Notes: generated by a model from the letters alone, not told the origin. 35,717 nt of DNA from UBA1227 sp045642705 (GCA_045642705.1 JAZUJK010000010.1:1-35717), one strand, 5' to 3'; positions 19,565-28,152 are shown, numbered from the stretch's first letter. Numbers and translations are program-made.

Positions 19565-20452
19565 ATGGATTTTAAGATTATTACAGATTCAGCATCTGAT
19601 GTACCAGAGAGCGTAATTAATGAATATGGTCTATATGTAATGCCAACACCAGTTACAATTGATGGTGAGGATTTACGTGACCGTGTAACAATTTTCCCAG
19701 ATGATTTTTACAAAATTCAAGAAGCAGGAACACATGAGATTAAGACTTATCATATAAGCCAGCTCATGTTTGAAGAGCATTTTTCTAAGTTCGCAGAAGC
19801 AGGAGATGAAGTTCTCTATATCTGTTTCTCAACAGGTATTGCTGGTACATTCCAGGCTGCTACTCTTGCTAAGGAAGAAGTACTCGAGAAATATCCTGAT
19901 TTTAAAATTACAATTATTGATTCACACTGTGCATCAATCGGTTACGGACTTGTTGTTGAGAGACTTCTCAAGATGCAAAAGAATGGAGCTCCAAATGATT
20001 TAATTATTGAAGCAGCTCATTTCTTCTGCGAGCATATGGTTCATATTATCGCAGTTCAGTCCCTTGACTATCTCTATGCTGGTGGCCGCGTAAGCAAGGC
20101 TTCATTTGTGGTAGGTGGAATGCTTGATATCAAGCCTATCCTCATGACAGATGAGAACGGTTCGCTCAAGGCAACAGAAAAAGTTCGTGGTTGGAAGAAG
20201 GCACAGGCTCGAATTGTTGAACTCGTCGGCGAGAATGGCGCCGAGCTCGACAAGCAAGTAGTTGGTGTATGCTATGGTACAGATGTAGAATCATTTGAAA
20301 CATTAAAGCAGGCACTCCGTGATGAATTTAAAGTTCGTGATATTGTAGAGACACAAGTAGGATGTGCAATTGGTGCTCATACAGGTCCATCAATTGTTGC
20401 AGCTGTATGCCTCAATGCATATGAGCCTCGTTATGATGAGTATTTAAAGTAA
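19565..20452 (+). CDS. DegV family fatty-acid-binding protein
   Basis: The 295-residue DegV protein starts with the signature ITDSASDVPESV and has FSTGIAGTFQAA, the DSHCASIGYG segment and LYAGGRVSKASFVVGG, as expected for the two-domain family. DegV/FakB-type proteins bind a fatty acid and present it to the FakA kinase for phospholipid synthesis. No fakA is visible here. The stretch CAIGAHTGPS near the C-terminus is typical. It is 18 bases downstream of asnS. Confidence 0.93.
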   Translation: MDFKIITDSASDVPESVINEYGLYVMPTPVTIDGEDLRDRVTIFPDDFYKIQEAGTHEIKTYHISQLMFEEHFSKFAEAGDEVLYICFSTGIAGTFQAATLAKEEVLEKYPDFKITIIDSHCASIGYGLVVERLLKMQKNGAPNDLIIEAAHFFCEHMVHIIAVQSLDYLYAGGRVSKASFVVGGMLDIKPILMTDENGSLKATEKVRGWKKAQARIVELVGENGAELDKQVVGVCYGTDVESFETLKQALRDEFKVRDIVETQVGCAIGAHTGPSIVAAVCLNAYEPRYDEYLK

Positions 20453-20481
20453 TTTCCCGTTTAGTTTAAGAAGGTCCTAGA

Positions 20482-21570
20482 ATGTCTAAATTAAAAGATG
20501 CACTTGTAAATATGAATAAAACTGCCAAGATAATCATCTTGGTCTGCCTCGCAATTTTAATCTTGCTTGGCCTTTTTGCTTGTACCCTTCATAAGGATAA
20601 GAAAACCGAGCGTCCAGAGGCACCACTCTCACCTAAGGAAATTGGTATTGGTGAGGATCCGACTTATGAGGAGTCGGATGATTGGTGGAGAAAATATTCT
20701 GGTGGTGCTGGTGCTGTTGAGGCGCCAAGCATCCGTTTGACATGGGATCCTGTTGAGGGTGCCGAGTCATACAACGTATATCGTGCAGAAAAAGAGGACG
20801 GCGAATATGTTCTCGTTGCCAACGTAACTGAACCAGTATATGTTGATAAAGATACTAATGGACGTAAGTTCTATTACAAGACAACATCAATTAAGACAGT
20901 CGTAAAGAAGGATGAAGAGGGTTCGACTAAGAAGGTTAAGGAAGAAGAAACTAATAAGAAGGAAGTAACAACTGCTGTTGTTACAACTAAACCTACAACC
21001 ACTAAGAAGGGCTCAACAACCAAAAATACTACAGCTTCTACAACTAAACATACAGATATAACAACAGCATCTACAACGGCGCCAACAACGGCACCAACAC
21101 AGCCGACAACTGAACCAACAACTAAACCTACTACCAAGCCGATTCCATCATATCCAAATTCCGGAACAAGTACAGGTAGTTCCAAGATTAATAATGCAAG
21201 AAGTGCATTTGAACGCAATGTTAAGAATGTAAGATCTCTTTCATCTCTTGCAAGCTATTGTGCTAGAGCACAGGGCGTAAATGGTACAACAGCTCAGATT
21301 AGAGTTGGTGGTACAATCGATGGACTCAAAGCGAAAAAGATATCCGGATATTCAGATTGCTATAGATTTACATCGACTAGCACCAGAAACGGAATCAGTT
21401 ACGGTTATGTATTTAAGGTTGCTGATGGCACAGACCCAGCTGATTTTGCAGACAAATTGCTCAGTGATGCTGTAACAACCTACAGATATGGAATCACTTC
21501 ATATAACCTGAGATACAAGGCTATCGACTACTACGATGATTATGTATTCTTCATGGTATCTTATAACTAA
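20482..21570 (+). CDS. Lipoprotein-like surface protein with FN3-like domain and Thr-rich linker
   Basis: This 362-residue protein is of unrecognised function. A short basic N-terminus and a hydrophobic stretch end in GLFACT, a good lipobox (Cys34), so it is probably a lipoprotein or membrane-anchored on the outside. Residues about 75-135 resemble a fibronectin type III domain (IRLTWDPVEGAESYNVYRA). A Thr/Lys/Pro-rich low-complexity linker (about 160-225) leads to a C-terminal globular domain (about 235-362) ending in YYDDYVFFMVSYN. The linker resembles those of clostridial surface proteins. It sits between degV and murD, with 12 bases to murD. Confidence 0.75.
   Translation: MSKLKDALVNMNKTAKIIILVCLAILILLGLFACTLHKDKKTERPEAPLSPKEIGIGEDPTYEESDDWWRKYSGGAGAVEAPSIRLTWDPVEGAESYNVYRAEKEDGEYVLVANVTEPVYVDKDTNGRKFYYKTTSIKTVVKKDEEGSTKKVKEEETNKKEVTTAVVTTKPTTTKKGSTTKNTTASTTKHTDITTASTTAPTTAPTQPTTEPTTKPTTKPIPSYPNSGTSTGSSKINNARSAFERNVKNVRSLSSLASYCARAQGVNGTTAQIRVGGTIDGLKAKKISGYSDCYRFTSTSTRNGISYGYVFKVADGTDPADFADKLLSDAVTTYRYGITSYNLRYKAIDYYDDYVFFMVSYN
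20965..21145 (+). repeat. Low-complexity ACA/ACT-rich tract encoding the Thr-rich linker
   Basis: The stretch is dominated by threonine codons mixed with Lys, Pro and Ala, with imperfect short repeats such as CCTACAACC and GCACCAACA. It is the coding basis of the surface-protein spacer and a likely site of length variation. Confidence 0.7.
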
Positions 21571-21585
21571 TCGGAGGCCATTTTG

Positions 21586-22929
21586 ATGGATTATAAAGGC
21601 AAGAAAATTCTTGTAATAGGACTTGCTCGTTCTGGCATGGCAGCAATCAAAGTGCTTACCAAACTTGGCGCTACTATCACATTGTCAGAGTCCAAGCCTC
21701 GTGAGGAGTTACCGGAACTTCCAGAACTCCTTGATATGGGAGTAGAAGTAGTTGGACAGACAATGGATGTCTTTTCACAGGACTTTGATCTCGTTATTAA
21801 GAATCCTGGCGTTCCATTTAGAACACCAATGATAGAGAGCCTAACGGAGCGAGGCATTAAAATTATTACTGAGATAGAACTCGCTTTCCAAGTGGCAAAG
21901 CCTCAGCACTTTATTGCCATTACAGGTACTAATGGCAAGACCACCACGAGCACGCTCGTGTATCAATTCCTCGCTGAGAAATATGGTGATAAGGCACATC
22001 TTTGCGGAAATATTGGTATTCCTCTATGTGAGATTATTATGAATGAAAATCTCATGGAGGAAGAGGGCCATTATATTGCTCTTGAAATTTCTAATTTCCA
22101 GCTTATCAATATAGATAAGTTCCGTCCGGATGTTGCAACAATAATCAATCTCACACCAGACCATGTTGATTTTATGGGCAGCCTTGATGCTTATTACAAG
22201 TCCAAGACTGAAGTATATCGCAACATGAGAGATGATGATGTATTTATCCTCAATACTGATGATGAAGTCCTAATGGAATATGTTGATAGATATCCTATCG
22301 CTTCCAAGGTTCAGACATTTAGTCTCGATAGATTGGATACTGATTCATATGTTAAGGATGGACAGATTTATATAAACGGAGAGGCAGTAATTCCAGTTTC
22401 AGATATTAAAATTCCTGGTCGCCACAATCTCCAGAACGTGTTGATTGCAATCTCTGCTGCTAAGGCTTGCGGAGTATCAAATGCAGAAATTAAGAAGGTA
22501 ATTACTAATTTCCTCGGTGTAGAACACCGTATTGAATTTGTGAAAGAAATAAATGGTGTCCGCTATTATAACGATTCCAAGGGCACTAATACTGATGCAA
22601 CAATTACAGCTCTTCACGCATTTGATAAGGGAGTAATTCTCCTTATCGGAGGTTTCGAAAAGGGCCTCGCCATGGACGGAGTCAAGGCAAGCCTCGGATG
22701 CGTCAAGAAGGTCGTAGGCTATGGTGCCTGTGGACCTCGTCTTGTTGCCGAGACCGTAGGTGACGAGGGCATTGTTGTAGAGACTCTTGACGAGGCTGTA
22801 GGAGAGGCCGTAAAAATTGCAGAACCAGGTGATACGGTTCTGTTATCTCCAACAACCAGCTCATTTGACCAATATACTTGTTTCGAAGAGCGTGGAGATC
22901 ATTTCAAGAAAATCGTAAACTCACTATAA
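21586..22929 (+). CDS. murD: UDP-N-acetylmuramoyl-L-alanine--D-glutamate ligase
   Basis: MurD adds D-glutamate to UDP-MurNAc-L-Ala in the cytosol. The 447-residue protein has the N-terminal UDP-binding Rossmann region (ILVIGLARSGMAA), ATP-binding loop GTNGKTT (114-120), the NLTPDHVDFM region and central-to-C-terminal Mur ligase motifs (GRHNLQNVL, YNDSKGTNTDAT, LSPTTSSFDQY). ATG 21586 with GGAGG at 21573-21577 is preferred to TTG 21583. It is followed 12 bases later by murI, which supplies its D-glutamate substrate, so the pairing is functionally coherent. Confidence 0.97.
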   Translation: MDYKGKKILVIGLARSGMAAIKVLTKLGATITLSESKPREELPELPELLDMGVEVVGQTMDVFSQDFDLVIKNPGVPFRTPMIESLTERGIKIITEIELAFQVAKPQHFIAITGTNGKTTTSTLVYQFLAEKYGDKAHLCGNIGIPLCEIIMNENLMEEEGHYIALEISNFQLINIDKFRPDVATIINLTPDHVDFMGSLDAYYKSKTEVYRNMRDDDVFILNTDDEVLMEYVDRYPIASKVQTFSLDRLDTDSYVKDGQIYINGEAVIPVSDIKIPGRHNLQNVLIAISAAKACGVSNAEIKKVITNFLGVEHRIEFVKEINGVRYYNDSKGTNTDATITALHAFDKGVILLIGGFEKGLAMDGVKASLGCVKKVVGYGACGPRLVAETVGDEGIVVETLDEAVGEAVKIAEPGDTVLLSPTTSSFDQYTCFEERGDHFKKIVNSL

Positions 22930-22941
22930 AAGGAGAAACAG

Positions 22942-23751
22942 ATGGCAGCAAATAACAGTTTTATTGGAGTGTTTGACTCCGGTATCGGTGGACTTACCGT
23001 TGTTAAAAGCATCGTAGAGTCTATGCCAAATGAAAATATAATATATTTTGGCGATACCGCACATGTACCTTATGGTACAAGGTCAAAACGCCAAGTAACT
23101 GAATATGTGTTGCAAGATGTAAAATTCCTAAGTACTTTCGATATCAAGGCAATTGTAATCGCTTGTAATACAGCAGATTCAGTTGCACGTGCATCGGTAG
23201 AGGCACAATATGATTTGCCTGTATTTGGCGTTGTTGACCCTGCATCAAAACGAGCAGCGGAGACCACCAAAAACGGCAAGATTGGCATCATGGCTACCAA
23301 GGCAACAATTGCGAGCCACGCCTATGATGCGGCAATCGCAAAATACAATGCGAATGCCAAGGTTTTCGGTATGGCATGTCCGCTGCTCGTACCACTCGTT
23401 GAGAACGGTCGCTTTAAACCTGGTGACATAGTAATTGAAACGGTTCTCAGAGAATATATGGATCCTCTCATTTTAGAGGGAGTGGATACAGTAGTACTAG
23501 GATGTACTCATTACCCACTTCTTGAAGATATTATTAGAGGCTTGTATCCAGAGATTAATATAATCAGTTCATCTGTTGCTGCTGCTGACGAATTGAAGCG
23601 CAGACTAGAAGAGGAAGAGCTTCTCTCAACAGATGAAGGCAGCGATAGGAAATATTTCGTTAGCGATGATGCTGACAGTTTTCTCCGTCAAGCTCTTATC
23701 TTTATGGGTGACGAACTCGGCGGAAATGTTGAACAAGTTGAACTTGATTGA
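22942..23751 (+). CDS. murI: Glutamate racemase
   Basis: Glutamate racemase makes D-glutamate for peptidoglycan. The 269-residue protein has the family signatures FDSGIGGLTV, GDTAHVPYG, IACNTADS with catalytic Cys75, and LGCTHYPLL with catalytic Cys188. It directly follows murD with an AGGAG site, and the fourth hybrid kinase begins 12 bases after it, so the three are likely cotranscribed. Confidence 0.96.
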   Translation: MAANNSFIGVFDSGIGGLTVVKSIVESMPNENIIYFGDTAHVPYGTRSKRQVTEYVLQDVKFLSTFDIKAIVIACNTADSVARASVEAQYDLPVFGVVDPASKRAAETTKNGKIGIMATKATIASHAYDAAIAKYNANAKVFGMACPLLVPLVENGRFKPGDIVIETVLREYMDPLILEGVDTVVLGCTHYPLLEDIIRGLYPEINIISSSVAAADELKRRLEEEELLSTDEGSDRKYFVSDDADSFLRQALIFMGDELGGNVEQVELD

Positions 23752-23763
23752 TAGGAGTTATAT

Positions 23764-26049
23764 ATGTTAATTGCAACGAATGTACAACTTTATGGAATGG
23801 TGGATCTGCTATGTGCACTTATGGTAGCGGGTTTGGAAGTTGCAACTCTTGGACTGAAAACACCAAGGACTGAAAAAATCTTACTTTACTTAGTACTCCT
23901 TGCTCAAAGCGCAATCTGCGTACTTGACTTTTTCTGGGTACTAATAGATGGAAATAAAGCAATCCCTATAGGACTGAACTATTTAGTCAATTGTTGTTAT
24001 TTCGCTTCATCATTTGCACTTGCATATTTATGGGTTTATTTTGTTGGCTATATAGTAAACGTACCAGAGATAAAACAGCCTCTGTGGAGAAACTTGCTGG
24101 GCTGGCCAATATTTATATCAGTAGTGCTTGTATTTACAGCTCCACTTAATGGATATATTTTCTCAATTACTGAGGCACATGTTTATCAGCGCGGAACATT
24201 ATATATGCTTCAGCCATTGATGCTTTATGCATATTTGGTTGTCGGAGCAATTATTACTGTGTTCCATACAACGAGAGAAAAGATGGCAAAATCGCGTAGT
24301 ATAGATAGAGCATTTGTACTATTCATAATTCCACCAATAGCCGGTGGCATTTATCAGATTTATCATCCTGGTATGCCAGTTATGAATGCACTTATTACAT
24401 TCTCTCTTGTATATATCTATATCATCTTGCAACAGCAGCGAAATCGTGACCAGTCAGATATTATTATGAATTTATCTGAGGATTATCGCGAAATAGGCCT
24501 TGTTGATTTGCATACTGGAAAAATCAAACCGTTCCGTGGTGAAATGCTCTTTGCTTCTCTTCAAAATGAAGGGTCAGATGGAATGTTTTTCGATGATGCT
24601 GTCTCATTATTTTCTAAAGGATATATTTCTCCTATAGATAGAGATTTATTCATTCGCAAATTCTCTAAAGAAAATTTGCGCGAGGAATTGAAAAATAAAA
24701 AGTCATTTGTTTTTAATCTCCGAATTCGTATCAATAAAGCGAGCGCCGATTATCAATATACACAGATAAAAGTAGTGTCACTTGATGAGGGCAAAGATAA
24801 GGTAAATAACTTAATCGTTGCTATAAGAGATATCGACGCAGAACTCAAGAAAGAAAAAGAGATTCAAGATCAGTTGGAGGCAGCCAAGCTTGCAGCTGAT
24901 GCTGCCAACAGAACTAAGAGTGCATTCCTCTTCAATATGTCACATGATATCCGTACCCCTATGAATGCGGTTCTTGGATTTACAGCAATGGCCAAGAAAA
25001 ATGTAGGTGACGAAGAGAAAGTTATGGACTGCCTTGATAAGGTAGAAGGTGCAGGCGTACATCTGTTGTCACTTATCAATGACGTACTTGATATGGCACG
25101 TATTGAAAGTGGTAAGGTTAAACTTGAAGTAAAGCCAGTAAATGTTGTTGATGCCGCTCACAATCTTGTAAATATGATTGATGATATGGCCAGGGATAAG
25201 AGCGTTACCTTCACTTATAACTTTGATGATGTGCAAAATGCGAATGTTTATGCCGATGCTCTTCATGTAAACCAAATTCTCTTGAATGTTATCAGTAATG
25301 CAATTAAGTATACAAAAGAAGGCGGCGCAGTATCTTATGTTATCAATCAGATAGATTCTGAAAGTGAAGGAATTTCAAAATATAACTTTGTTGTAACAGA
25401 TACCGGTATTGGAATGTCAGAAGAATTCCAAAAGCATGTTTTTGATACTTTCGAGCGAGAAGCATCCTCATCTGTATCTGGTATCCAGGGAACTGGTCTG
25501 GGAATGGCTATCACCAAGCAACTTGTTGAGATTATGGGTGGTGATATCAAGGTTGAGAGTAAGCTCGGTTGGGGTACAACTGTTACTGTTACACTCGCAT
25601 TTGAAAATTATTTGGGCGAAGTAGAAAAAGATGTTGATACAACTGCCGAATATCATGTTGATCTAAACGGCAAGAAAGTCCTTCTTGTTGAGGATAACGA
25701 GCTTAACCGTGAAATCGCTCGTGAAATTCTCGATGAGGTTGGAATCATTGTTGAAGAGGCTGTCGACGGTGAGATGGCTGTAGAAAAAGTTTCAACTTCT
25801 AACCCAGGTGATTTCGATCTTATTCTTATGGATATTCAAATGCCTAAGATGAATGGTTACGAGGCCGCAACAGCAATTAGAAATCTTGCAGATAATGCAC
25901 TTGCTTCTATTCCAATTCTTGCAATGACTGCCAATGCGTTTGAGGAAGACAAACAGAATGCTCTCAAGGCTGGAATGGATGGACATCTTGCAAAGCCAAT
26001 TGATGTTGACAAACTAATGGAAGCAATAGCTATGGTAACTAAAAATTAG
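23764..26049 (+). CDS. Hybrid histidine kinase with multi-helix membrane sensor and receiver
   Basis: The product has 761 residues. About seven hydrophobic helices lie in residues 5-225, suggesting a membrane-embedded sensor of the 7TM-histidine-kinase type. A PAS-like module follows (about 235-375) that resembles the repeats of the cytosolic kinase. The kinase core has His394, N-box NVISNAIKY and G-boxes DTGIGM and GTGLGM. The C-terminal receiver has Asp690 and MTANAF/AKPID. AGGAG precedes the ATG. The kinase-receiver half is very like that of the three kinases at 176-10360, so they are paralogues with exchanged sensor halves. Confidence 0.92.
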   Translation: MLIATNVQLYGMVDLLCALMVAGLEVATLGLKTPRTEKILLYLVLLAQSAICVLDFFWVLIDGNKAIPIGLNYLVNCCYFASSFALAYLWVYFVGYIVNVPEIKQPLWRNLLGWPIFISVVLVFTAPLNGYIFSITEAHVYQRGTLYMLQPLMLYAYLVVGAIITVFHTTREKMAKSRSIDRAFVLFIIPPIAGGIYQIYHPGMPVMNALITFSLVYIYIILQQQRNRDQSDIIMNLSEDYREIGLVDLHTGKIKPFRGEMLFASLQNEGSDGMFFDDAVSLFSKGYISPIDRDLFIRKFSKENLREELKNKKSFVFNLRIRINKASADYQYTQIKVVSLDEGKDKVNNLIVAIRDIDAELKKEKEIQDQLEAAKLAADAANRTKSAFLFNMSHDIRTPMNAVLGFTAMAKKNVGDEEKVMDCLDKVEGAGVHLLSLINDVLDMARIESGKVKLEVKPVNVVDAAHNLVNMIDDMARDKSVTFTYNFDDVQNANVYADALHVNQILLNVISNAIKYTKEGGAVSYVINQIDSESEGISKYNFVVTDTGIGMSEEFQKHVFDTFEREASSSVSGIQGTGLGMAITKQLVEIMGGDIKVESKLGWGTTVTVTLAFENYLGEVEKDVDTTAEYHVDLNGKKVLLVEDNELNREIAREILDEVGIIVEEAVDGEMAVEKVSTSNPGDFDLILMDIQMPKMNGYEAATAIRNLADNALASIPILAMTANAFEEDKQNALKAGMDGHLAKPIDVDKLMEAIAMVTKN

Positions 26050-26061
26050 AAGACATAAAAA

Positions 26062-26087
26062 AAGAGGCACCAAATTGGGTGCCTCTT
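26062..26087. terminator. Bidirectional terminator between the fourth kinase and the small membrane genes
   Basis: A 10-bp stem AAGAGGCACC with GGTGCCTCTT and a six-base loop has an A-run on the left and T-rich sequence on the right. It can serve both convergent units. Confidence 0.85.
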
Positions 26088-26101
26088 AATTTATATTAAG
26101 A

Positions 26102-26263
26102 TTAGTCTTCTTTCTTTTCTTCTTTTGTTTCAGACTTATCTTCTACTGCCTCTCCCTTAGAAAGGAAGTCCTTGAAAGCGACTGCAACGATACCGAGATC
26201 AATGATTGTAGCGCCGATGAGGATTCCGAAAGCAAGAGGGAATGATGTGATTGAAAGTATCAT
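26102..26263 (-). CDS. Small single-pass membrane protein, function unknown
   Basis: This 53-residue reading frame begins ATG with GGAGG six bases upstream and lies 12 bases after the stop of the gene at 26276-26965. The sequence starts MILSITSFPLAFGILIGATI, one hydrophobic helix, and continues with an alternating Asp/Glu/Lys tail (about residues 36-53). It was identified by manual translation. The strong ribosome binding site, tight spacing and following terminator support a real gene. I do not recognise the family. It may be a partner or subunit of the upstream membrane protein. Confidence 0.72.
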   Translation of the reverse strand: MILSITSFPLAFGILIGATIIDLGIVAVAFKDFLSKGEAVEDKSETKEEKKED

Positions 26264-26275
26264 AATATTGCCTCC

Positions 26276-26965
26276 TTAAATCCAACCGAGAATAGCGCCA
26301 ACAATAAGACCTACTATATTGAGTGCAGCAAGACAACCTACTGTCTTAACTGAGCCCTTAACTGTTGGACGGTCGTATGTGTAATAAGCTGCTGCGAAGA
26401 ATGGAAGGTATCCGATAATCCAAAGGAGCCATGGACAACCTCTCTGCCAGAATGACCATTCCCATGTGAGAACGCCTGCAAAGTTGAGGAAACACTCAAC
26501 ACATACTGCAAGAGTTGTCATAATTACAGCAAAGAAAATACGGTTGTTGATGCCAAGGATCTTCTGTTTCTTGTCTTTTGGTAACATGAGACAAGAAGCG
26601 ATACCCATGATGAAGAACATGAAAGAGATTTCAATATTGTAACCAATAAGGATATTGAAAGCAGATTCACTTCCTGCAAGACCTACGCCTGGAGGTGTGC
26701 CCCATACTGGAGCCCAGCCTGATGCTGCGCAGATGTAAGAGTTCCAAATCTCGTTCCAAATATCTACAAGCCAGAGAGCAGCACCAGCAAGAACAGCCTG
26801 AACATGGCCTTCGCTGAGTTCCTTACTTACGATGTAGATAAAGATGAGAAGGATTGGAATGATGTACCACTGCATTGTGGCACCTGGATTACGCAAGTAC
26901 TGAATAGCGCCCTGCGTATTTTCTGAATATGTAGCCGCTTGGATAATTAAAGTGTTCATATTCAA
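26276..26965 (-). CDS. Polytopic membrane protein, function unknown
   Basis: This 229-residue protein has about six predicted helices: roughly 32-50, 55-75, 103-125, 134-158, 168-186 and 198-228. Many Trp residues and conserved-looking polar residues lie within helices (LWLVDIWNEIWNS, GYNIEISFMFF, CVECFLNFAG). Asp, Glu and Asn inside or next to helices suggest a transporter, an enzyme or a metal/lipid-handling protein rather than a simple anchor. I cannot assign a family. It has a strong AGGAGG-type site and its own promoter, and is followed by a 53-residue membrane protein. Confidence 0.8.
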   Translation of the reverse strand: MNMNTLIIQAATYSENTQGAIQYLRNPGATMQWYIIPILLIFIYIVSKELSEGHVQAVLAGAALWLVDIWNEIWNSYICAASGWAPVWGTPPGVGLAGSESAFNILIGYNIEISFMFFIMGIASCLMLPKDKKQKILGINNRIFFAVIMTTLAVCVECFLNFAGVLTWEWSFWQRGCPWLLWIIGYLPFFAAAYYTYDRPTVKGSVKTVGCLAALNIVGLIVGAILGWI

Positions 26966-26988
26966 TCTCCTCCTTATTAAATTTTCCG

Positions 26989-27010
26989 TGAACAGTCAAA
27001 AAACTGTTCA
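26989..27010. promoter_or_regulatory. Inverted repeat at the start of the small-membrane-protein transcript
   Basis: TGAACAGT and ACTGTTCA are separated by six bases. The element lies just downstream of the minus-strand -10 and about 25 bases before the start codon. It could be an operator or a 5' UTR hairpin. Confidence 0.5.
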
Positions 27011-27021
27011 TTTTCTTTTTC

Positions 27022-27050
27022 ATTTTACTACAAATGATAAAGTAATACAA
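27022..27050 (-). promoter_or_regulatory. Promoter of the two-gene membrane protein unit
   Basis: On the minus strand TTGTAT (27050-27045) and TAAAAT (27027-27022) are 17 bases apart. Transcription would start near 27015, just ahead of the inverted repeat. Confidence 0.6.
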
Positions 27051-27054
27051 TATA

Positions 27055-27081
27055 AAAGAGGCACATAAGTTGTGCCTCTTT
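27055..27081. terminator. Terminator after the EFR1-type gene
   Basis: An 11-bp stem AAAGAGGCACA with TGTGCCTCTTT and a TAAGT loop sits five bases past the stop of the minus-strand gene at 27086-27823. The stem resembles the one at 26062-26087. Confidence 0.85.
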
Positions 27082-27085
27082 AATG

Positions 27086-27823
27086 CTATTCAACTATATC
27101 TTGTGTAAAATGGTAGCGTCTGCGGCCTTCGCTGTGCTTGCCATATTGAATTGCCTCGGTAGGGCAATTGTTGATGCAAGCAGTGCAAGCGCAACAGTTG
27201 CCGTTCCATGTCGGCTTGCCATCTGCAAGCCTTACATTCTGGAGCGGGCAAACGCGCTCGCATGTGCCACAGCCATTACATTTATCTGTAATTACATTAT
27301 ACGATTTATCAGAACAAGCATATTTGATAAATGCGGCATGAACTGCGGTTGATGTGATATGAGGCAGTGGACCACGTGTCATATCACAGAAACTATCATT
27401 ATTGTTAATAGCCTCTGCAAGAGCATCAACCTGTGGCTTAGCCTTTTTAAACATCTTCTTGGCAGTTGCCTTGGAATCGCAGCTACCGCCCTGAATGTAA
27501 TTGTTAGGGAGGGCGATAGAAAGCGATGCATTGACAGGTCTCTTGATTACCTTTTCAATTTGCTTTTCTACTGTGCCACAATTTGCGCCACATACTGCAA
27601 TAATATAAACGTATTGAGAACTCTCAAAGCTAAACTTTTTGAGAAACTCATCAACAGGTGCTGGTGTACCCCAAGCATAGATAGGGAATACAATACCAAC
27701 TTTATTGTCACTTGTCTTAAAATCTGTAACGTCTACGATACGCGCTACAGTATCATTAGTTTTTTCTGCAATGGTCTCAGCCGCCCACTTGGAGTTGCCT
27801 GTACCAGTGAAATAGTAAACCAT
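27086..27823 (-). CDS. EFR1-type flavodoxin/ferredoxin fusion protein
   Basis: This 245-residue soluble redox protein has a flavodoxin-like N-terminal domain (FTGTGNSKWAAE for FMN phosphate binding, PIYAWGTPAPV) and a C-terminal ferredoxin domain. Two [4Fe-4S] motifs are complete: Cys182, 185, 188, 192 and Cys210, 213, 216, 220. This matches the EFR1 ferredoxin family of anaerobes, which probably carries electrons between flavin and Fe-S centres; partners are unknown. GAGGTGAT precedes the ATG. It is a single-gene unit with its own terminator. Confidence 0.9.
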   Translation of the reverse strand: MVYYFTGTGNSKWAAETIAEKTNDTVARIVDVTDFKTSDNKVGIVFPIYAWGTPAPVDEFLKKFSFESSQYVYIIAVCGANCGTVEKQIEKVIKRPVNASLSIALPNNYIQGGSCDSKATAKKMFKKAKPQVDALAEAINNNDSFCDMTRGPLPHITSTAVHAAFIKYACSDKSYNVITDKCNGCGTCERVCPLQNVRLADGKPTWNGNCCACTACINNCPTEAIQYGKHSEGRRRYHFTQDIVE

Positions 27824-27856
27824 AATATCACCTCGAGGAGTATTATATCACTTTGT

Positions 27857-27885
27857 TTGCTTTTATAATACATTACATATATAAT
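27857..27885 (+). promoter_or_regulatory. Promoter of the DUF1653 gene
   Basis: TTGCTT (27857-27862) and TATAAT (27880-27885) are 17 bases apart, 33 bases before the start codon. Confidence 0.5.
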
Positions 27886-27918
27886 TAATGATATCGATTT
27901 TCCTAAAGGAGTAAGATT

Positions 27919-28152
27919 ATGAACGAGATAAAAATTCATGGTATATATAAGCACTTCAAGGGCAACTATTATCTAGTTGAGGAATTGGCACAGGATTCTG
28001 AAACTTGTGAGACCATGGTTGTATATAGGAAACTATATGATGATGGCTCCCTCTGGGTGCGACCTCTTGATATGTTTTTGTCAGAAGTGGACCATGAAAA
28101 ATATCCGGATGTAGAACAGAAGTATAGATTTGAATTACAAGAAAAGATATAA
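27919..28152 (+). CDS. DUF1653 domain protein
   Basis: The 77-residue protein covers the whole DUF1653 family: GIYKHFKGNYYLVEELAQDSET, VVYRKLYDDGSLWVRPLDMF. The family is widespread and single-domain, with an SH3-like beta fold suspected, but has no established function. AGGAG lies eight bases before the ATG. It is monocistronic, between divergent EFR1 and convergent hydrolase genes. Confidence 0.88.
   Translation: MNEIKIHGIYKHFKGNYYLVEELAQDSETCETMVVYRKLYDDGSLWVRPLDMFLSEVDHEKYPDVEQKYRFELQEKI

Noticed and set aside
20874..21218. Minus-strand 114-residue Val-rich frame
   Set aside because: It is the complement of the Thr-codon-rich linker, which by composition lacks stops on the opposite strand. 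It has no binding site or family match.
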